Assembly: GCA_030428695.1 (NCBI GenBank)
Contig: JAUIEM010000515.1
Span: 1-5,581, forward strand
Direction of reading: 5' to 3'
DNA from: a bacterium
Lineage (GTDB): Bacteria > Planctomycetota > J058 > JAJDCP01
Length of the DNA: 5,581 bases
Part shown: one piece after another, positions 1 to 5,581 of the stretch
Layout of the letters: each line of letters starts with the position of its first letter
Numbering within the stretch: position 1 is the stretch's first letter
The notes under the pieces: model-generated
Database searches by the model: none
What the model was told of the DNA's origin: nothing
What the model saw: the letters and a program-made list of their open reading frames with translations, nothing else
Program-made: the position numbers and the translations under genes

Positions 1-9
1 TCTCATGTT

Positions 10-31
10 AAAAAATAGTACGTAACTATTT
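10..31 (-). terminator. Weak AT-rich hairpin with T-run after mreB
   Basis: On the minus strand, 29 bases after the mreB stop, AAATAGT and ACTATTT (31-25 and 19-13) can pair as a 7-bp stem around a 5-base loop. A run of six T (15-10) overlaps the end of the stem. The layout is terminator-like, but the stem has a single G-C pair and would be unstable. mreB is usually followed by mreC in one operon, so a strong terminator is not expected. An ATG lies just beyond (minus strand, 6-4) without a clear ribosome binding site; whether it begins mreC cannot be judged. Nothing else is visible in 1-59. Confidence 0.25.
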
Positions 32-59
32 ACGCCCTGGGATCTGGGTAATACTTTAT

Positions 60-2286
<2,227 letters not shown>

Positions 2287-2308
2287 GGACCCGCGTCACA
2301 CACCGCCC

Positions 2309-2314
2309 GGAGGA
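2309..2314 (+). promoter_or_regulatory. Shine-Dalgarno of the enoyl-CoA hydratase gene
   Basis: GGAGGA lies four bases before ATG 2319. It fixes the start and excludes the much longer open frame that extends upstream through the SirB1 gene in another frame. Confidence 0.75.
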
Positions 2315-2318
2315 CACC

Positions 2319-3125
2319 ATGGCGTCCGTCCTGTACGAGAAGCGCGGCGCGATCGCCGTCATCACCCTCAACCGCCCGGAGGCGCACAACGCCCTCGACC
2401 CGGAGACCGTCGTGCGGCTCGCCGACGCCTGGCAGCGCTTCGCGGACGACGACGGGCTGCGGGTGGCGGTCGTCACCGGCAGCGGCGAGAAGACCTTCTG
2501 CGCCGGGGCCGACCTCGGCCGCCTGATCCCGCTGATGACCGGCGCCCGGCAGCCCGAGGACGAGTACGACCACAAGCTCGCCGGCGACATGGGCCTGGCG
2601 ATGCGCGCGCTGCTCCGCAACTTCGACCCCGGCAAGCCGATCATCGCCGCGCTCAACGGCTCCGCCTGGGCCGGCGGGCTCGAGCTGATGCAGGCGACCG
2701 ACATGCGGGTGGCGGCCGAAGGGGCGAAGCTCGCCCTGCGCGAGGTCCAGCACGGGCTGTTCCCCATCGGCGGCTCGACGGTGCGGCTGCCCCGCCAGCT
2801 GCCGTGGGCGGTCGCGATGGAGGTGCTGCTGACCGGCGAGCCGATCGACGCCGCGCGGGCCTGCGCCCTCGGGCTGGTCAACGCCGTGCGGCCGCGGGCG
2901 GAGGTCCTGCCCGAGGCCCTGCGCATCGCCGAGCGCATCGCCGCGAACGCCCCGCTGGCGGTACGCGCCGTGCGGCGCTCGGCCCGGGAGTGCGTCGGCC
3001 TGTCCGAGGCTGACGGGATGGACCGCGAGCTGGCGATCGGCATGCCGGTCTTCGCCACCCGGGACGCCCGAGAGGGGCCGCGCGCCTTCAAGGAGAAGCG
3101 CACGCCGCGCTTCGAGGGACGCTGA
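2319..3125 (+). CDS. Enoyl-CoA hydratase/isomerase (crotonase family)
   Basis: This 268-residue protein has the usual length for a soluble crotonase, which hydrates or isomerises enoyl-CoA thioesters in fatty-acid or amino-acid degradation. It opens with VLYEKRGAIAVITLNRPEAHNAL, the typical first strand and A-loop. The first oxyanion-hole segment is KTFCAGADL (58-66) and the second is NGSAWAGGLELMQATD (113-128). Both acid/base glutamates of hydratases align: Glu122 in GGLEL and Glu142 in LREVQHGL, 20 residues apart as in rat mitochondrial hydratase (144 and 164). The product is therefore predicted to be an active hydratase and not only a fold member. Ala118 replaces the first Gly of the common GGG. 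The C-terminal helices include APLAVRAVRRSAR (211-223) and end FKEKRTPRFEGR, the usual 'F.EKR.P.F.G' tail. Acyl chain preference cannot be read. The gene starts 32 bases after the SirB1 stop, suggesting one transcript, although no functional link between the two is known to me. Confidence 0.93.
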   Translation: MASVLYEKRGAIAVITLNRPEAHNALDPETVVRLADAWQRFADDDGLRVAVVTGSGEKTFCAGADLGRLIPLMTGARQPEDEYDHKLAGDMGLAMRALLRNFDPGKPIIAALNGSAWAGGLELMQATDMRVAAEGAKLALREVQHGLFPIGGSTVRLPRQLPWAVAMEVLLTGEPIDAARACALGLVNAVRPRAEVLPEALRIAERIAANAPLAVRAVRRSARECVGLSEADGMDRELAIGMPVFATRDAREGPRAFKEKRTPRFEGR

Positions 3126-3273
3126 GGGCGCGCCTCCGCGGCCGCTTCCGACGCGGCACCCGTCCGAATCCGCTGGCGCCGCCTGCGCGCTTGATGAACA
3201 ATGTCACCACGGAAGGACCGGTGTCGTCAAAGGCTCGTGCGACCGCTCTTGGCGGCGTGGGGTGAGGGGAAGC
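3126..3273 (+). other. Intergenic region upstream of the kinase gene
   Basis: These 148 bases are very GC-rich at first and less so around 3191-3205. No convincing sigma-70 promoter is visible; the best -10-like word, AACAAT (3197-3202), lacks a matching -35. A 23-codon frame, ATG 3194 to TGA 3265, ends just before the kinase start but has no ribosome binding site. GAGGGGA at 3264-3270 is the probable ribosome binding site of the kinase gene. Confidence 0.5.
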
Positions 3274-4848
3274 GTGGCCGACTGGATCTGTCGCAACTGC
3301 GGGCTGCCCTGGCCGCGGCAGGAGGTCGTCTGTCCTCAGGACGGCGGGCCGCTGTACAGCCAGGAGACGATGTCGCGGCTCGGCATGCTGCTCGAGCGCT
3401 ACCTCGTCCTCGACGTCCTCGGGGAGGGCGGTCGCGGCGTCGTCTACAGCGCGCGCCACGTCGCCCTGGACAAGCCGGTCGCGATCAAGATCCTGCACGA
3501 GCACATCGCGTCGATGCAGGACGCCGCCGATGACTTCCTGCGCGAAGCCCGCGCGACCAGCCGCATCCGCCACCCGAACATCGTCGACGTCACCGACTTC
3601 GGCACGACCCCGGAGGGCCTGCTGTTCCTCGTGATGGAGTTGCTCGAGGGGCACTCCCTCGAGGCGGCCCTGATCCGCGAGGGGCTCTTCGACGTCTTCC
3701 GCACCACCACGATCATGTACCAGGTCTGCCAGGCCCTGCGCTCGGCCCATGAGCAGGGCATCATCCACCGCGACCTCAAGCCCGCGAACATCTTCCTGAC
3801 CGAGCGCACGGGCCGCCGGCGCGTCGTCGAGATCGCGGGAGACGGGGAGCAGAAGAGCTTCTCGGTCCAGCCCGAAGGCCGCTTCGACTTCGTGACCGTG
3901 CTCGACTTCGGCCTCGCCCGGGTGATCGAGTCCCGGCCCGATCCCGAGGAAGAGGAACAGCTCGCGATGATCGACGGCACCCCCCAGTACATGGCCCCCG
4001 AGCAGATCATGGGCAGGGAGGGGGACGAGCGCAGCGACATCTACTCCCTCGGCGTCGTCTTCTACCGCATGGTGACCGGCGAGCTGCCGTACAGCGGGCG
4101 CGACATCACCGAGATCTTCCACGGTCACGTCTACGGCCGCCTGCTGCCGCCCAACCTGCGCAACCCGCGGGTGCCGATCGACAGCCACACCATCTCGACC
4201 ATCGAGCGCTGCCTGGCGAAGGACCCGGCCGACCGCTTCCAGAGCATGACCGAGCTGCTCGAGGTGCTGCCTTCCTGCTTCACCGACCGCGTCTACCTGC
4301 GCTACGCCGACCGCCTGCAAGGCGCCTCCCAGGCCGGCATCACCCCCGACCACAGCCCCCGCCCCCCGCCGGGCCTGTACGTCCCGCGTCGCGCCACCTG
4401 CCCCGCGGTCGTCAAGCCCGCCGCCTTCCACGAGCACGCCGGACTGGCCGGGTTGCTCGCGGACGCCGGCCAGACCCTTCCCGACGACCCCGAGCACCCG
4501 GTGTACCTGCTCGGTGCCCATCTCGACGGCGCGCTGGTCGGCTGCATCGGCTGGGAGGACTACGAACGCTGGGCCGTCCTGCGCTCGCTGGTCGTGCTGT
4601 CCGAGCACCGCGAGGCGGGCGTCGGCGCGCGCCTGGTCGGCGACCTGTGCCTGCGCCTGGCGAAGTTCGGGGCACGGGAGGTCTTCCTCAGCACGGCTGA
4701 CGCGCGCGCCTTCTTCGAGCGGCTCGGCTTCATCGCCGTCGACGCCGCGATGCTCCCCGCCGCGGTGATCGCCTCGCCGACCTTCGTCGCCGGGGCGGAG
4801 CGGGGCGAGACCTTCATGTGGCACGGGCTGCGGGAGATGGTCGAGTAG
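3274..4848 (+). CDS. Zn-ribbon Ser/Thr protein kinase fused to a GNAT acetyltransferase
   Basis: This 524-residue, three-part soluble protein has no transmembrane segment. Residues 6-23 form a small zinc-ribbon-like knuckle (CRNC then CPQD, the Asp replacing the fourth Cys). Residues about 43-335 are a Hanks-type kinase with every key element: glycine loop GEGGRGVV (50-57), Lys72 in VAIK, Glu91 in the C-helix, HRDLKPAN (165-172), DFG (211-213), APE (241-243), Asp255 and Arg321. Activity is therefore expected. About 25 extra residues sit between HRDLKPANIFL and DFG. After a proline-rich linker (about 358-378), residues 380-518 form a GNAT domain, with LVGCIGWEDYERWAVLRSLVV, the acetyl-CoA loop R446-x-x-G-x-G451, and FFERLGFIAVDAAMLPAAV (480-498). 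This layout resembles ArsN2-type acetyltransferases from memory. The frame is continuous across both domains. GTG 3274 is preferred because GAGGGG (3264-3269) precedes it; GTG 3262 would add four residues. Substrates of both domains are unknown. Confidence 0.92.
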   Translation: MADWICRNCGLPWPRQEVVCPQDGGPLYSQETMSRLGMLLERYLVLDVLGEGGRGVVYSARHVALDKPVAIKILHEHIASMQDAADDFLREARATSRIRHPNIVDVTDFGTTPEGLLFLVMELLEGHSLEAALIREGLFDVFRTTTIMYQVCQALRSAHEQGIIHRDLKPANIFLTERTGRRRVVEIAGDGEQKSFSVQPEGRFDFVTVLDFGLARVIESRPDPEEEEQLAMIDGTPQYMAPEQIMGREGDERSDIYSLGVVFYRMVTGELPYSGRDITEIFHGHVYGRLLPPNLRNPRVPIDSHTISTIERCLAKDPADRFQSMTELLEVLPSCFTDRVYLRYADRLQGASQAGITPDHSPRPPPGLYVPRRATCPAVVKPAAFHEHAGLAGLLADAGQTLPDDPEHPVYLLGAHLDGALVGCIGWEDYERWAVLRSLVVLSEHREAGVGARLVGDLCLRLAKFGAREVFLSTADARAFFERLGFIAVDAAMLPAAVIASPTFVAGAERGETFMWHGLREMVE

Positions 4849-4870
4849 GGAGCACTGCGGAGGCCGCTCC
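4849..4870 (+). terminator. GC-rich hairpin after the kinase stop, no T-run
   Basis: Directly after the TAG, GGAGC (4849-4853) can pair with GCTCC (4866-4870), or alternatively GCGG (4857-4860) with CCGC (4864-4867). No T-run follows, so it is not a classical intrinsic terminator. It may only stabilise the 3' end or be chance in GC-rich DNA. Confidence 0.22.
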
Positions 4871-4887
4871 ACCGGATCCTCGCCCGA

Positions 4888-4896
4888 TGGTACACT
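4888..4896 (+). promoter_or_regulatory. Extended -10 promoter candidate for the ATPase gene
   Basis: TGGTACACT is an extended -10 element (TG, one base, then TACACT with 4 of 6 matches to TATAAT). The -35 position at 17 bases spacing is TCCACC (4868-4873), which is weak but tolerable with an extended -10. Transcription would start near 4903, giving a short leader before ATG 4928. The 79-base gap after the kinase gene contains nothing else. Confidence 0.45.
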
Positions 4897-4927
4897 GTGG
4901 GGCGCGACCCTGAGCTCGGAAGACGCG

Positions 4928-5581
4928 ATGCACTCCAAACTGGTTCCGCAGGACGCGACCGTCGATGGCATCCGACGGGTCCTGGACGCGATCGCCGAAG
5001 GCGCGCGTACCCCGGGGGAGCTCGGCGAGCTGGCGGGGTTGAGTCGACGGCACGTCTCATACCATCTCCTCGCGGCTCAGAGCCTGGGGCTGATCACAGA
5101 AGACAGCGGTTGGTACACCGCTACCGCAGAAGGTGAACGTTGGCGAGCGACACCCACGGGGAGCGCGGCGGACCGCGCGGTGTTTTCCCGGTGTCTCCAA
5201 GAGAGCGAAGTCGTGCAGCGGGTCGCGCCAGGACTGCTGGAGGAGAGCTCGCCGAGCGTGGACACCATCTCCGCACGAATCGAGGGGCTGACGTCGCTCG
5301 CTCCGGCCACTGCCCGGCGTCGCGCCCAGACGCTTCTGCGCTACCGCAGGCATGCGGTGCGGGCTGAACCCGGCCTGTTCGACGACCAGGAGGCCCCTTC
5401 GGCCCTGGAGCGCGAGCTTCCTCTCCGGGATCATGGAGGCTCCCCGATCCGCTTGTTGCACGTCCAGAACTACGGGTGCCTGCGGGACACGCGGGCGACC
5501 TTCCAGGACCTGACGATCGTGCTGGGGCAGAACGCCGCTGGCAAGACCACCCTCTTCGATGCGCTCCAGTTCGTGTCGGAC
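4928..5581 (+). CDS. Helix-turn-helix / RecF-OLD-like AAA ATPase, N-terminal part
   Basis: The frame is open from ATG 4928 to the window edge (218 codons) with no stop, so the gene continues. Residues 12-72 look like a winged helix: VDGIRRVLDAIAEGARTPGE then LAGLSRRHVSYHLLAAQSLG then GWYTATAEGE, a recognition helix followed by a wing. Residues about 112-142 hold a second helical DNA-binding-like stretch with ATARRRAQTLLRYRR. After an acidic linker (150-165), RLLHVQNYGCLRDTRATF (175-192) is the opening beta-strand pattern of RecF/SMC/OLD-type ATPases, followed by LTIVLGQNAAGKTTLFDAL with Walker A at 200-208 (GQNAAGKTT). Such ATPases power DNA repair or anti-phage systems, often next to a nuclease gene or fused to a Toprim nuclease; which applies is beyond the window. 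GGAAG (4918-4922) serves as ribosome binding site. GC content is lower than in the kinase gene, which may indicate acquisition. The ATPase call is firm; the defence role is inference. Confidence 0.8.
   Translation, partial: MHSKLVPQDATVDGIRRVLDAIAEGARTPGELGELAGLSRRHVSYHLLAAQSLGLITEDSGWYTATAEGERWRATPTGSAADRAVFSRCLQESEVVQRVAPGLLEESSPSVDTISARIEGLTSLAPATARRRAQTLLRYRRHAVRAEPGLFDDQEAPSALERELPLRDHGGSPIRLLHVQNYGCLRDTRATFQDLTIVLGQNAAGKTTLFDALQFVSD

Noticed and set aside
3127..3145. Adjacent eight-base GGCGCGCC and GCGGCCGC words after the hydratase gene, like cloning-linker sites
   Set aside because: Such words arise readily in DNA above 70% GC. No vector or adapter sequence flanks them and the neighbouring genes are continuous in style.
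3191..3205. TGATGAACAATGTCA as a possible operator palindrome upstream of the kinase gene
   Set aside because: Only the outer three bases are symmetric, so there is no real dyad.
4302..4675. Several 80-90 codon minus-strand frames over the GNAT region
   Set aside because: They are shadow frames of the plus-strand gene with no start signal or domain pattern.
3088..4971. A 627-codon open frame on the minus strand opposite the kinase gene
   Set aside because: It is antisense to a clear kinase and GNAT gene, has low-complexity composition typical of GC-rich shadow frames, and shows no recognisable domain.

Overview
The window joins two unrelated kinds of DNA. Bases 1 to about 1028 have moderate GC content (25 of 60 bases in 61-120) and carry, on the minus strand, most of mreB in a form that reads like a betaproteobacterial protein, perhaps from a low-GC Nitrosomonadales-type lineage. 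From about 1028 to the end the DNA is GC-rich (47 of 60 in 1141-1200; 42 of 60 in 3541-3600), all genes run on the plus strand, and codons end mostly in G or C. The GC-rich part looks like a myxobacterium or a similar large-genome bacterium. The main clue is a zinc-ribbon Ser/Thr protein kinase of the kind abundant in Myxococcota. This assignment is inference, because no marker gene is present.

The two parts meet head to head at 1008-1028. mreB lacks about 25 N-terminal codons there, and a SAM-dependent methyltransferase gene lacks its 5' part. Both proteins can be read plausibly across the same roughly 20 bases, which is what an assembly or amplification chimera at a short shared word would produce. 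The mreB part should not be treated as genomic context for the rest until the join is verified.

The GC-rich part holds, in order: the C-terminal 105 codons of the methyltransferase (to 1343); a SirB1-type transglutaminase-like protein (1432-2286); an enoyl-CoA hydratase (2319-3125), 32 bases downstream and likely cotranscribed; a Ser/Thr protein kinase fused to a GNAT acetyltransferase domain that resembles ArsN2 (3274-4848); and the start of a gene that runs off the window (4928 onward). The last gene encodes helix-turn-helix segments followed by the Walker A motif of a RecF/OLD-like ATPase. Its GC content is lower than that of its neighbours (38 of 60 in 5101-5160), and it has its own extended -10 promoter candidate.

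No single pathway links these genes. The most interesting points are the kinase-acetyltransferase fusion, which suggests a one-polypeptide sensor/modifier, and the edge gene, which may be the first gene of a defence-type ATPase system continuing beyond 5581. I saw no tRNA, rRNA, CRISPR array, insertion sequence or origin.
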